Below, one piece after another: positions 16,995 to 25,206 of a DNA stretch of 64,000 nt (the first letter of the stretch is position 1; every line of letters begins with the position of its first letter). The notes beneath the pieces were generated by a model. It was not told the DNA's origin and made no database searches. It was given only the letters and a program-made list of their open reading frames with translations. The DNA comes from Pseudanabaena yagii GIHE-NHR1 (lineage in GTDB: Bacteria; Cyanobacteriota; Cyanobacteriia; Pseudanabaenales; Pseudanabaenaceae): the NCBI RefSeq assembly GCF_012863495.1, contig NZ_JAAVJL010000004.1, positions 174,501-238,500 on the forward strand, read 5' to 3'. The position numbers and the translations under genes are program-made.

Positions 16995-19900
16995 CTATCC
17001 ATAACCTCCCCCCGCAGGAGTGTCAATTACAAATGTATCTCCAGACCCCATTTGCACTGTAGCAGTACTGGTTAAATCGGTAATCTTACCATCATGCCTA
17101 ATCACATAATTGCGACCAGTTGCGCCCGCTTCCCCACCATTTAAGCCAAAGGGAGGAATAACGCGACTACTCGACAAAATTGCCGCAGTCATCGGTTCTA
17201 GAAACTTGATCCGCCTCGTCACACCATTACCCCCATTATGCTTTCCCTTACCGCCACTATTTGCCCTGATGGAGAACTCTTCTAAAAGAACAGGAAATCG
17301 CCATTCCAGAATTTCGGGATCGGTGAGTCGCGAATTGGTCATGTGCGTTTGAATCGCATCAGTACCATCAAAATCAATCCCCGCACCCGATCCACCGCAA
17401 ATAGTTTCGTAATATTGATAGCGATCGCTACCAAAAGTAAAGTTATTCATCGTTCCCTGTGAGGCTGCCATCACACCAAGCGCACCATACAAAGCATTAG
17501 CGATCGCCTGAGAAGTCTCCACATTTCCCGCCACTACCGCCGCAGGATAGACAGGATTGAGCATCGATCCTTCAGGTACAATAATTTCCAAAGGTTCCAA
17601 ACATCCGCCATTGAGAGGAATATCATCATCAACGAGAGTACGGAATACATACAACACAACGGCTTTACACACAGCAAGCGGGGCATTAAAGTTATTCCCT
17701 AACTGCGCCGAAGTTCCCGTAAAGTCAATTTTTGCGGTTCTCTCAATCGGATCTAAGCTTACGGAAACAACTATTTGACTACCATTGTCAATCGGATAAA
17801 CAAACCTACGTTCATCTTTTTCCTTTGCTAAATTTGCAATCGCCTTACGAATGGCATCTTCCGCGTTGTCGCGCACAAAGCCCATATAGGCTTGGACTGT
17901 CATTGCCCCATAGTGATTAACCATGCGCTGAAGTTCCTTTGCGCCACATTCATTGGCAGCGATCTGGGCTTGTAGATCGGCAATATTTTGAGCAGGATTA
18001 CGGGCAGGATATGCACTAGAAGTTAACAAAGCGAGGGTTTCCACTTCGCAAAATTTACCACTTTTCACAAGCTGGAAATTATCAAAAAGAATTCCTTCTT
18101 CTTCGATGCTAGTACTATTTGAAGGCATGGAACCGGGGGTAATGCCACCAATATCCGCATGATGTCCACGCGAAGCAACATAAAAGATCGGCTGTTCGGA
18201 ATCAATAAATACAGGCGTAATCACCGTGATATCAGGTAAATGCGTTCCGCCGTTATAGGGATTATTGGTCGCAAATACATCACCAAAATGGATGTTGGCA
18301 GTTCCTTTTTCTTTGATTAAAGCCTTGACGCTTTCACCCATCGAGCCAAGATGGACAGGGATATGCGGCGCATTGGCAACCAATTCTCCCTCTCGATCAA
18401 AAATTGCACAGGAAAAATCCAAGCGCTCACGAATGTTTACACTCGCACTCGTATTTTGTAAGGTAAATCCCATCTGTTCGGCAATAGATTGAAAGAGATT
18501 ATTAAAGATTTCTAATTTAATCGGATCAGGAAGATATCCCCCTAAATCCCCCTTGTAAAGGGGGACTTCAATTTCTTCTCCCCCAGACATTTGATTTTGA
18601 TATTGAGGCGATCGCCGAAGTATCAAACAATCATCCTCATTTAACTCTGCTTCCCAATCAGGCTCGATCGCATTAGTCCCCGTCGCATCAATAATCAATG
18701 CTGCCCCCGCGATGCGATCACCTACCCGCAAATCCTCCCGCCGAAATACAGGAGTTTCGCTCCATGCTCCTGCCATGTAGACTTGGGCTTTTGGGCTGTT
18801 AGATTGGCTATTAGCTGTTAGCTGTTGGCTATTAGCTTTTTTCCTTCTTACTTTGTCCTTTTTCCTTGAAATGATTGTTTCCACAGCGATCGCTTCAACG
18901 ATTAGAGACTTGTCTGCAAAGATGAAGCCATAGCGATCCTTGTGCAAAGCTTCAAAATTAGTTCGCAAATAATCAAAGGTTTCTTGAGAAGAGAATTCGA
19001 GAGAATTAGGAATTATTACCGTTAGCGATGAATCTGTACCTGTGTAACGCAATCGCAAACTAGTTTCAATCTGCAAATCGCTATCCTCATTACCTTGCAA
19101 AATCTCGCTCTTGCCCTCTTCACTGAGAGTTTGCGCCATAGTTTCCAGTTCTGCAAGCAATTCTAAATTTAGCTCTGACTCCACCGAGCGATCGCGAATT
19201 GTGCGAATATCCGCTAAACCAATGCCATAGGCGGATAGTACCCCTGCATAGGGATGGATGAATACCTGCGTCATGCCTAACACATCAGCGATCGCACAGG
19301 CGTGCTGACCACCCGCACCACCAAAACAACAGAGAACATATTCGGAAACATCATAGCCTCGCTGCACCGATATTTTCTTAATAGCCATTGCCATTTTTTC
19401 GACCGCAATTTCTAGGAAACCTTGGGCGACGAATTCAGGCGTAACCGTTTGTCCTGTAGCTTGACTAATTGTTTGCGCTAATTCCCTAAACTTCTCAACT
19501 ACAACTTCGCGATCGAGCGGCAAGTTCCCATCTTTCCCAAATACCTTCGGAAAGAAATCAGGCTGTAACTTCCCTAACATCACATTGCAATCGGTTACGG
19601 CTAAATTACCGCCATTGCGATAACAGGCAGGACCGGGAAATGCGCCTGCTGATTCGGGACCTACCCGATACCTTGCGCCATCAAAAAACAGTAACGAGCC
19701 GCCACCTGCCGCCACTGTATGGATTGCCATCATCGGCGTACTCAACCTCACCCCAGCAACTTCCGTAGATAGCGATCGCTCATAACTTCCCGCATAATGC
19801 GCCACATCTGTGGAAGTTCCACCCATATCAAAGCTAATAATTTTCTCAAACCCTGCTTGGAGACAGGTCTGCACCGCCCCCACAATCCCCCCTGCGGGAC

Positions 19901-20801
19901 CTGAAAGAATACTGTTTTTCCCTTGAAAAGTTTTCGCTTCCGTCAAGCCTCCATTGGACTGCATAAACATTAATTTCGTAGTCGCAATCCCCTCTCCTGC
20001 GGGAGAGGGGTGAGGGGTGAGGGTCGCATTCTCCTCTCCCAAAATGGGAGAGGGGCTAGGGGTAAGGGTCTGATTAAGTTCTGCACTAACGCGATCGACA
20101 TAGCGCTTGAGAATTGGCGATAGATAGGCATCCACAACCGTCGTATCGCCACGACTAACAAACTTAATTAAGGAACTAATTTCATGGGATACGGAAACTT
20201 GCGTAAAGCCAATTTCTTTAGCTAATTCGGCTAATCTTTGCTCATGGTGCGGATAGCGATAACTATGCATTAAAGCGATCGCGCAAGCCCTAATTCCTAA
20301 ATCATAAGCCTTTTGTAATTCTTTAATCGCTAAGTTCTTATTTAAAGAAATCAGAACTTCCCCATGAGCGCTATAACGTTCTTCTATTTCAATTACCTGT
20401 TCATAGAGCATTTCAGGTAACACAATATGCCGAGCAAAAATATTCGGGCGATGCTGATAGCCGATGCGTAAGGCATCCCGAAAGCCCTTAGTAATTAATA
20501 AAACTGTGCGATCGCCTTTTCGTTCTAATAGAGCATTAGTCGCAACAGTAGTTCCCATTTTAATTGCCGCAATTTGCTCAATGGGAATTGCTTCATCGGT
20601 CGCAAGTCCTAAAATATCTCGAATCCCTTGAATCGGTGCATCGGTATAGCGATCGGGATTTTCCGAAAGCAATTTATGCAGCACAATCTCACCATCAGGA
20701 CGCTGGGCGACAATATCGGTAAACGTGCCACCGCGATCGATCCAAAACTGCCATTTAGAATTTGTGTTAATTTTGCTAACCTTTTCCGAATCAGAACTCA
20801 T
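16995..20801 (-). CDS. Hydantoinase/5-oxoprolinase, fused A and B subunits
   Basis: An ATP-dependent amidohydrolase of the OPLAH/HyuAB group. It is likely a 5-oxoprolinase that recycles 5-oxoproline to glutamate, but hydantoin-type substrates cannot be excluded. The 1268-aa product joins a HyuA-like half ('DRGGTFTDIV', 'GTTVATNALLERKG', 'SFDMGGTSTDVA', 'CCFGGAGGQHACAIADVLG') to a HyuB-like half ('SVNIRERLDFSCAIFD', 'FATNNPYNGGTHLPDITV', 'GGNGVTRRIKFLE'). I chose ATG 20801 over an upstream TTG. Three short segments look like dispersed DNA repeats read in frame (18536-18570, 18787-18868, 19988-20071). It is a single gene with no partner nearby. Confidence 0.9.
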   Translation of the reverse strand: MSSDSEKVSKINTNSKWQFWIDRGGTFTDIVAQRPDGEIVLHKLLSENPDRYTDAPIQGIRDILGLATDEAIPIEQIAAIKMGTTVATNALLERKGDRTVLLITKGFRDALRIGYQHRPNIFARHIVLPEMLYEQVIEIEERYSAHGEVLISLNKNLAIKELQKAYDLGIRACAIALMHSYRYPHHEQRLAELAKEIGFTQVSVSHEISSLIKFVSRGDTTVVDAYLSPILKRYVDRVSAELNQTLTPSPSPILGEENATLTPHPSPAGEGIATTKLMFMQSNGGLTEAKTFQGKNSILSGPAGGIVGAVQTCLQAGFEKIISFDMGGTSTDVAHYAGSYERSLSTEVAGVRLSTPMMAIHTVAAGGGSLLFFDGARYRVGPESAGAFPGPACYRNGGNLAVTDCNVMLGKLQPDFFPKVFGKDGNLPLDREVVVEKFRELAQTISQATGQTVTPEFVAQGFLEIAVEKMAMAIKKISVQRGYDVSEYVLCCFGGAGGQHACAIADVLGMTQVFIHPYAGVLSAYGIGLADIRTIRDRSVESELNLELLAELETMAQTLSEEGKSEILQGNEDSDLQIETSLRLRYTGTDSSLTVIIPNSLEFSSQETFDYLRTNFEALHKDRYGFIFADKSLIVEAIAVETIISRKKDKVRRKKANSQQLTANSQSNSPKAQVYMAGAWSETPVFRREDLRVGDRIAGAALIIDATGTNAIEPDWEAELNEDDCLILRRSPQYQNQMSGGEEIEVPLYKGDLGGYLPDPIKLEIFNNLFQSIAEQMGFTLQNTSASVNIRERLDFSCAIFDREGELVANAPHIPVHLGSMGESVKALIKEKGTANIHFGDVFATNNPYNGGTHLPDITVITPVFIDSEQPIFYVASRGHHADIGGITPGSMPSNSTSIEEEGILFDNFQLVKSGKFCEVETLALLTSSAYPARNPAQNIADLQAQIAANECGAKELQRMVNHYGAMTVQAYMGFVRDNAEDAIRKAIANLAKEKDERRFVYPIDNGSQIVVSVSLDPIERTAKIDFTGTSAQLGNNFNAPLAVCKAVVLYVFRTLVDDDIPLNGGCLEPLEIIVPEGSMLNPVYPAAVVAGNVETSQAIANALYGALGVMAASQGTMNNFTFGSDRYQYYETICGGSGAGIDFDGTDAIQTHMTNSRLTDPEILEWRFPVLLEEFSIRANSGGKGKHNGGNGVTRRIKFLEPMTAAILSSSRVIPPFGLNGGEAGATGRNYVIRHDGKITDLTSTATVQMGSGDTFVIDTPAGGGYG
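18536..18570. repeat. CCCCCTAAATCCCCC-type repeat inside the hydantoinase gene
   Basis: The inverted repeat CCCCCTAAATCCCCCTTG... / AAGGGGGA is read as 'VPLYKGDLGG' on the minus strand. I recall this motif as a common intergenic repeat in cyanobacteria. It lies in the start of the HyuB half. Confidence 0.7.
18787..18868. repeat. GCTATTAGCTGTTAGCTG-type heptamer repeat plus polypyrimidine tract in the hydantoinase gene
   Basis: TTAGCTG/TTGGCTA-type heptamers are read as 'ANSQQLTANSQSNSPKA', next to a TTTTTCCTTCTTACTTTG tract read as 'KKDKVRRKK'. It falls at the junction of the HyuA and HyuB halves. Confidence 0.75.
19988..20071. repeat. CCCTCTCC...GGAGAGGG repeat pair in the hydantoinase gene
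   Basis: Two related inverted repeats (CCCCTCTCCTGCGGGAGAGG and CTCCTCTCCCAAAATGGGAG) are read as 'LTPSPSPILGEENATLTPHP'. The insert is at about residues 244-271 in the HyuA half. Confidence 0.75.
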
Positions 20802-20842
20802 GGCAAATGATGTTATTGGGTAAATGTTATAGCTATAGCTAC

Positions 20843-20899
20843 GCAAAACCGAAACGATAGTTGCAGCGCTAAGCGCTGCAACTATCGTTTCGGTTTTGC
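20843..20899. repeat. Long palindrome upstream of the hydantoinase gene
   Basis: The arms of about 28 nt (GCAAAACCGAAACGATAGTT plus GCAGCGCT) are perfectly paired. It lies between divergent genes, so it is not a classical terminator. Confidence 0.75.
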
Positions 20900-21035
20900 T
20901 TTTGTCCTAACATAATTGGCTACTGCTATATATTTTTGATGATAGGCGATCAACGCGAAAGTTATATCCAATAGCAGCAAATCACTATACAATCCTAGTT
21001 AATCAAACTATTAACTTAAGCCAAAATCAACCAAA

Positions 21036-21233
21036 ATGACTACCCATTTTATTACTGCGGAAATTGAGATTAATGAGAATCAAGAAGCGATCGCTAAAAC
21101 CGTTGAACAGGAGCTAGCCAAACATGGAGAACCATTGCGTTGGGCGATCAATGCGGTGGAGAGCAAAGTTAACTCTGACACAAATATTAAAACTCAGACA
21201 GCTCATGTTGAGGCAGTAGTCACTCGGAAATAA
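21036..21233 (+). CDS. Small conserved protein of unknown function
   Basis: A 65-aa protein: 'MTTHFITAEIEINENQEAI', then 'ELAKHGEPLRWAINAVE' and a final 'TAHVEAVVTRK'. The alternating beta-strand/helix pattern suggests a small alpha/beta fold. I recall similar short proteins in other cyanobacteria but no function. The ATG start is preceded by an A-rich stretch without a strong ribosome site. A clear hairpin follows the stop, supporting it as a real transcript end. Confidence 0.65.
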   Translation: MTTHFITAEIEINENQEAIAKTVEQELAKHGEPLRWAINAVESKVNSDTNIKTQTAHVEAVVTRK

Positions 21234-21236
21234 TCC

Positions 21237-21269
21237 ATAGATTTTGCCCCTTTGGGGCAAAATCTATGG
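21237..21269. terminator. Hairpin between convergent genes
   Basis: The arms CATAGATTTTGCCCC and their complement are perfect, with a short TTT loop. It serves the 65-aa gene and the convergent GAF gene. Confidence 0.7.
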
Positions 21270-21270
21270 G

Positions 21271-22395
21271 TCAGAGAGAACGATATATTTGCATAGCGGT
21301 CTCTTTGATCTTCTGGGAAAGATTTTCTGACTGCAAATCGATCAGTATTTGCCGAACTTTCTGTTGTGAATCCGTTAACTCTTGAATCTGTTGCTGAAGC
21401 ATTTCCACTTCATCTAGCTTTTGTTGTAGTGATTCAGTTAGCTCTTGGACTCTCTGCTGTAAATATTCAACTTTGTCTTGAGTCGTATTGTGATGAATAT
21501 CCTCCAGAACATCCTCTAGGGTTAATGATTCCACATCAACATCATCCAAGTCCATATAACCATCATATTGAACAGAACCATTTTCCCTCTTCCAGTCTAG
21601 CCTCTGCATAGCAAGATTAATGGCTTGGTTAATGGAACTTTGACTACCCTTAAAATTGATTCTATCTAGAATTTCATTATCTTCATCATCAGAAATCAAG
21701 AAATTACCCGACACCGCAATTTCTGTCGGAATCTCTTCAGCATCTTGATATAGCTCTACTCTTTTGACAACAAATTCTTCTTGATCATCTAGATTTTCAT
21801 TGCCTGCATATTGTTCATCTGCAAAAAACAACTTAGAAAAGGCTGGCGATCGCAAACGTAATTGCCAATATTGCAAACATTGGCTTAAAACTTGCGACAT
21901 CTTAAATAAAAATTCCGCTTCTTGGTCTTTCCATACTCTCACGCGATCGCATTGTTGGACAACTGCTAGCCCCCATAGTTGATTGATCGAGGTTGATTCA
22001 TCTAATAGGATCGGGGCTGACATCATGGCTTTGATCTGTGTCCTTTGCCAATATTGATGAACAGTCCAAGTTTCGGTGATTTGAGCAACATCTGACAGAA
22101 TAATCGGACGATCGCAGGGATAACTTTGCGTTGAATCTACTCCGAAGTAATTGATGGGATATATATGATTTTTAATGCTTGGACAATTAGGTGAAACTGC
22201 TTCAACTAAGATCTTCCCCTCATTTTTGTTAATGAATTGGTAAATAGCAACACGATTACTTGCGAGTTTCTCTCCCAAACTCGTTAGAAATACTTTTAAT
22301 AATGCTTCTGGGCTAGTACTCGAGAACATTGCTGTGGCAATTGATTCAACCCCCATTGATTCCCTAGAATCCCAAGATGAAAAAACTTCGTCCAT
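21271..22395 (-). CDS. GAF-domain protein with C-terminal coiled coil
   Basis: A 374-aa soluble protein. Residues about 18-180 form a GAF domain ('ALLKVFLTSLGEKLASNRVA', 'MSAPILLDE', 'QLWGLAVVQQCDRVRVWKDQ', 'EAEFLFKMSQVLSQCLQ'), as in cyanobacterial phytochrome-like sensors. I see no bilin-binding Cys next to a His in the usual place, so the ligand is unknown. The middle is acidic. The C-terminus (about 305-360) is a Gln/Leu/Glu-rich coiled coil. No kinase, GGDEF or DNA-binding output domain is present, so it probably acts by protein-protein contact. Confidence 0.8.
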   Translation of the reverse strand: MDEVFSSWDSRESMGVESIATAMFSSTSPEALLKVFLTSLGEKLASNRVAIYQFINKNEGKILVEAVSPNCPSIKNHIYPINYFGVDSTQSYPCDRPIILSDVAQITETWTVHQYWQRTQIKAMMSAPILLDESTSINQLWGLAVVQQCDRVRVWKDQEAEFLFKMSQVLSQCLQYWQLRLRSPAFSKLFFADEQYAGNENLDDQEEFVVKRVELYQDAEEIPTEIAVSGNFLISDDEDNEILDRINFKGSQSSINQAINLAMQRLDWKRENGSVQYDGYMDLDDVDVESLTLEDVLEDIHHNTTQDKVEYLQQRVQELTESLQQKLDEVEMLQQQIQELTDSQQKVRQILIDLQSENLSQKIKETAMQIYRSL

Positions 22396-22604
22396 AAGTT
22401 ACAAAGTGTAAGCGATCGCCATAATACCCCGACGTAAAAATTGCTGGTTTGGAGTTGTAGGTGCTGACAGCCCCAAACTGGTTTTGAGATGAGAATTGCT
22501 GACATAATTAAGTTTAGCTTGTTGATTTACTAGAAAGAAGCGATAAGGTGTCGTCTTTTCCGTAAATTGCTAATTATTTTGCTAAATTTTGGTTTTCAAG
22601 TTTT

Positions 22605-25124
22605 ATGAGTACAGGTCGGTTAATCATCCAGTTAGGCATTGCCGCCTATATTTTATTTACTTTACTCCCCGACAGTAGTACGCAGATGGTAGCTTTCCCT
22701 TGGGTATTGCTATGGCAAGTAGGACTGCTCTGCTTGGCGATCGCAGGTTTGTTAAATCTATGGCGCAAGGATAAACCATTTTACTTATTGGGCAATGGCT
22801 TTGACTGGGTGGTCGGTTCTGGCTTTGTGACACTATGCCTATCGACGATGTTTTCACAGTTTCCCAATCAGTCGATGTGGTATAGCTTAACCGCCTTTGG
22901 CTATTTGATTGCATTGTATGTGACCAATAATTTTTTGCATAACAATCATGAAGCTAATAGCTCTTCATCTGGGATCTTATCGATTTTGCGATTTCAGGGA
23001 TTGTTAGGGATAGCCGTAATTGTGGAAAGCCTATGGTTATGGACTACGCAAACATGGCTGCCCAGATTGACCCAACTAGGTAAGATCAATCAATGGGGAT
23101 TAAACCTCTCCTACGATTTTTCCGATTTGCAGTCCCGTAACTGGGCACCTATGGGACATCAAAATTATGTGGCAGGATTTTTGATGTTAGTTTTACCGAT
23201 TTTTGTGAGTTTAGCGATCGCCCAAAAGGGGATATGGCGATCGCTGTGGTTAACAGGAATTGGTTTAGGGTTGATTGATTTATATACCACTAGCTCACGG
23301 GGAGGTTTTTTAGGGCTAGGCGCAATCGTTGTCTATGGAATTATCATGGCAATATTTCGTAGCAAGATCAGTCGTTGGTTTGTGCTCTTGGGAGGAAGTG
23401 GGGCAATCGCTTTATTGGGATTTCTGATCGCAGCTAATAATCGTTTGCGATCGCTAATATCAGGATTATCGACGAGTTTTACAAATCCTAGCCAAGGATC
23501 GGGCGAATTACTATTTAGAACTATTGCCGCCGATGTAGGTTGGCGCATGGGGCTAGAGCATTGGCTATTTGGGGCAGGAGCAGGTTCGGCAGTGATGTTG
23601 TATCAGCAATATCGTCCCCAATGGGCAGGTCGTGAGGCGGAGATTTTATTTCAACTGCATAGTACGCCCGTGCATCTCTGGGCAGAACTGGGGATTGGGG
23701 CAGTCATTACCTTTGTCTTTTTATTAGTTGCGATCGCCAGTCTCTTCATTCGGTTACATCAATCTCCCAGTTGGCAAGCGCATTCACAAGATCAGGCGCT
23801 CACCTATGGATTATTGGCAAGTGTGCTGGGCTATGGCATGTTGGCAATTACGGACTATCAGCTTGATGTACCTGCAATTAGTGGCAGCCTAGTCATTGTC
23901 TTTGCGAGCTTGGCTTATTTAGGACAAGTGCATAATCAGGAATTGATTACTCTTGGCTACAAGCAGCCCCGTCTATGGCTCGCACTGATTGCGACGGTTT
24001 ATCTGGGGGCGGCGATCGTTTGGCTAGTACCTGTGAATACAGCTTGGCAAGCATCGAGCGTGGGATTTATTTATTTAGCAAGAGCCAAGTCCGAATTAGT
24101 TAATGCGAAACAGGAAGATCTGCCTGAAGCGATCGCCACAGTTGATAAATTCCAAGATCGCCTGAAATTAGCCAATCAACTGACACCTTGGGAACCTTAC
24201 TATCCCTATCAATTAGGATGGAACTTAGCCGACCTTGCCATTAACTATCCGAATTTACCGCAGTCGAAAACTTGGCAAAAAGAAGGATTAGCATGGATCA
24301 AAACAGCGATCGCTACGAATCCCCATAACGAAGCTACCTACAATGCAGCAGCATGGCTGAGTCTGCAACAGGAAGGAGCTAATGCCGCTCAGGATGCCGA
24401 AGCCTATTTCCGTCGAGGATTAGAGCTAGTTCCCACGAAAAAATCGCTCCATTTCGGTTTAGGGGTGAGTTTATTGCGGCAAGGCAAAACTGCGGAAGCG
24501 ATCGCTGCCATCACCACAGAAATTGTTAATGATCCGATGTTTATTACTAGCCCGATTTGGTCAGACTCAGTTTTACAAACGCTCTATCCACAAGTAGTAG
24601 CAAATCTGGAGCGCACCTATCGCAATAATCCGAATCAAGCTGTGAATCTTGTGGCACTCAGATGGTGGACAGGTCAACCTAAGGCTGTTGAGGAACTTCA
24701 ACAAAGTGGTCATCCCACAGCAGTACTGTTAGCCAAAGCGATCGCCAATAATACGGATGCCTTGCAAGCCGTGAAGCAAAATCCCCAGACTCCTTTAGAA
24801 ATGGTGGTTTCGGCTTGGCTCAATCCCAATTTGCGAGATAAATTATTAGAACGTGCCTATGTATTTGCCTCTAGCAGTTTGCCCGATGAACGCTCAGCCG
24901 CCATTGTCAATGCCATGAGCGATCGCATGAAGCAAGCCCAAAATTTTGATGCATGGTTACGCCAACCCTTACCGCCGAATAGTCCTCTAGTCATGAACTA
25001 TCGTCGAGCGAGATTAGGATTTAATGTGGTGAGTCGTCATGTGGATGGCGTAGTACCGATGGACTTTTTCAATGTCAGCGATCGCGCTGAAATCTCACTC
25101 TTTTTGAAAGATCTATTTTCATAA
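22605..25124 (+). CDS. O-antigen-ligase-like membrane protein with TPR tail
   Basis: An 839-aa protein. The first half has about ten to twelve membrane helices with the O-antigen ligase/Wzy_C pattern: 'APMGHQNYVAGFLMLVLPIF', 'YTTSSRGGFLGLGAIV', and a periplasmic loop with 'RTIAADVGWRMGLEHWLFGA'. The second half (about 500-700) has TPR-like helices ('WLSLQQEGANAAQDAEAYFR', 'LGVSLLRQGKTAEAIAAI'). Such proteins transfer or polymerise surface polysaccharide. In cyanobacteria the IctB-like relatives were once linked to bicarbonate, so substrate assignment is uncertain. It is alone on its strand and faces the WD40 kinase gene across a long palindrome. Confidence 0.85.
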   Translation: MSTGRLIIQLGIAAYILFTLLPDSSTQMVAFPWVLLWQVGLLCLAIAGLLNLWRKDKPFYLLGNGFDWVVGSGFVTLCLSTMFSQFPNQSMWYSLTAFGYLIALYVTNNFLHNNHEANSSSSGILSILRFQGLLGIAVIVESLWLWTTQTWLPRLTQLGKINQWGLNLSYDFSDLQSRNWAPMGHQNYVAGFLMLVLPIFVSLAIAQKGIWRSLWLTGIGLGLIDLYTTSSRGGFLGLGAIVVYGIIMAIFRSKISRWFVLLGGSGAIALLGFLIAANNRLRSLISGLSTSFTNPSQGSGELLFRTIAADVGWRMGLEHWLFGAGAGSAVMLYQQYRPQWAGREAEILFQLHSTPVHLWAELGIGAVITFVFLLVAIASLFIRLHQSPSWQAHSQDQALTYGLLASVLGYGMLAITDYQLDVPAISGSLVIVFASLAYLGQVHNQELITLGYKQPRLWLALIATVYLGAAIVWLVPVNTAWQASSVGFIYLARAKSELVNAKQEDLPEAIATVDKFQDRLKLANQLTPWEPYYPYQLGWNLADLAINYPNLPQSKTWQKEGLAWIKTAIATNPHNEATYNAAAWLSLQQEGANAAQDAEAYFRRGLELVPTKKSLHFGLGVSLLRQGKTAEAIAAITTEIVNDPMFITSPIWSDSVLQTLYPQVVANLERTYRNNPNQAVNLVALRWWTGQPKAVEELQQSGHPTAVLLAKAIANNTDALQAVKQNPQTPLEMVVSAWLNPNLRDKLLERAYVFASSSLPDERSAAIVNAMSDRMKQAQNFDAWLRQPLPPNSPLVMNYRRARLGFNVVSRHVDGVVPMDFFNVSDRAEISLFLKDLFS

Positions 25125-25143
25125 AATGATCAGCGCAAACCGC

Positions 25144-25200
25144 TAAGGAACCGATTTTTTGTGACGCGGCTTCGCCGCGTCACAAAAAATCGGTTCCTTA
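25144..25200. terminator. 57-nt palindrome between convergent genes
   Basis: The arms of about 26 nt (TAAGGAACCGATTTTTTGTG plus ACGCGG) are perfectly complementary around a short loop. An internal T-run on each strand could act as a bidirectional terminator. Confidence 0.8.
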
Positions 25201-25206
25201 AGCATT

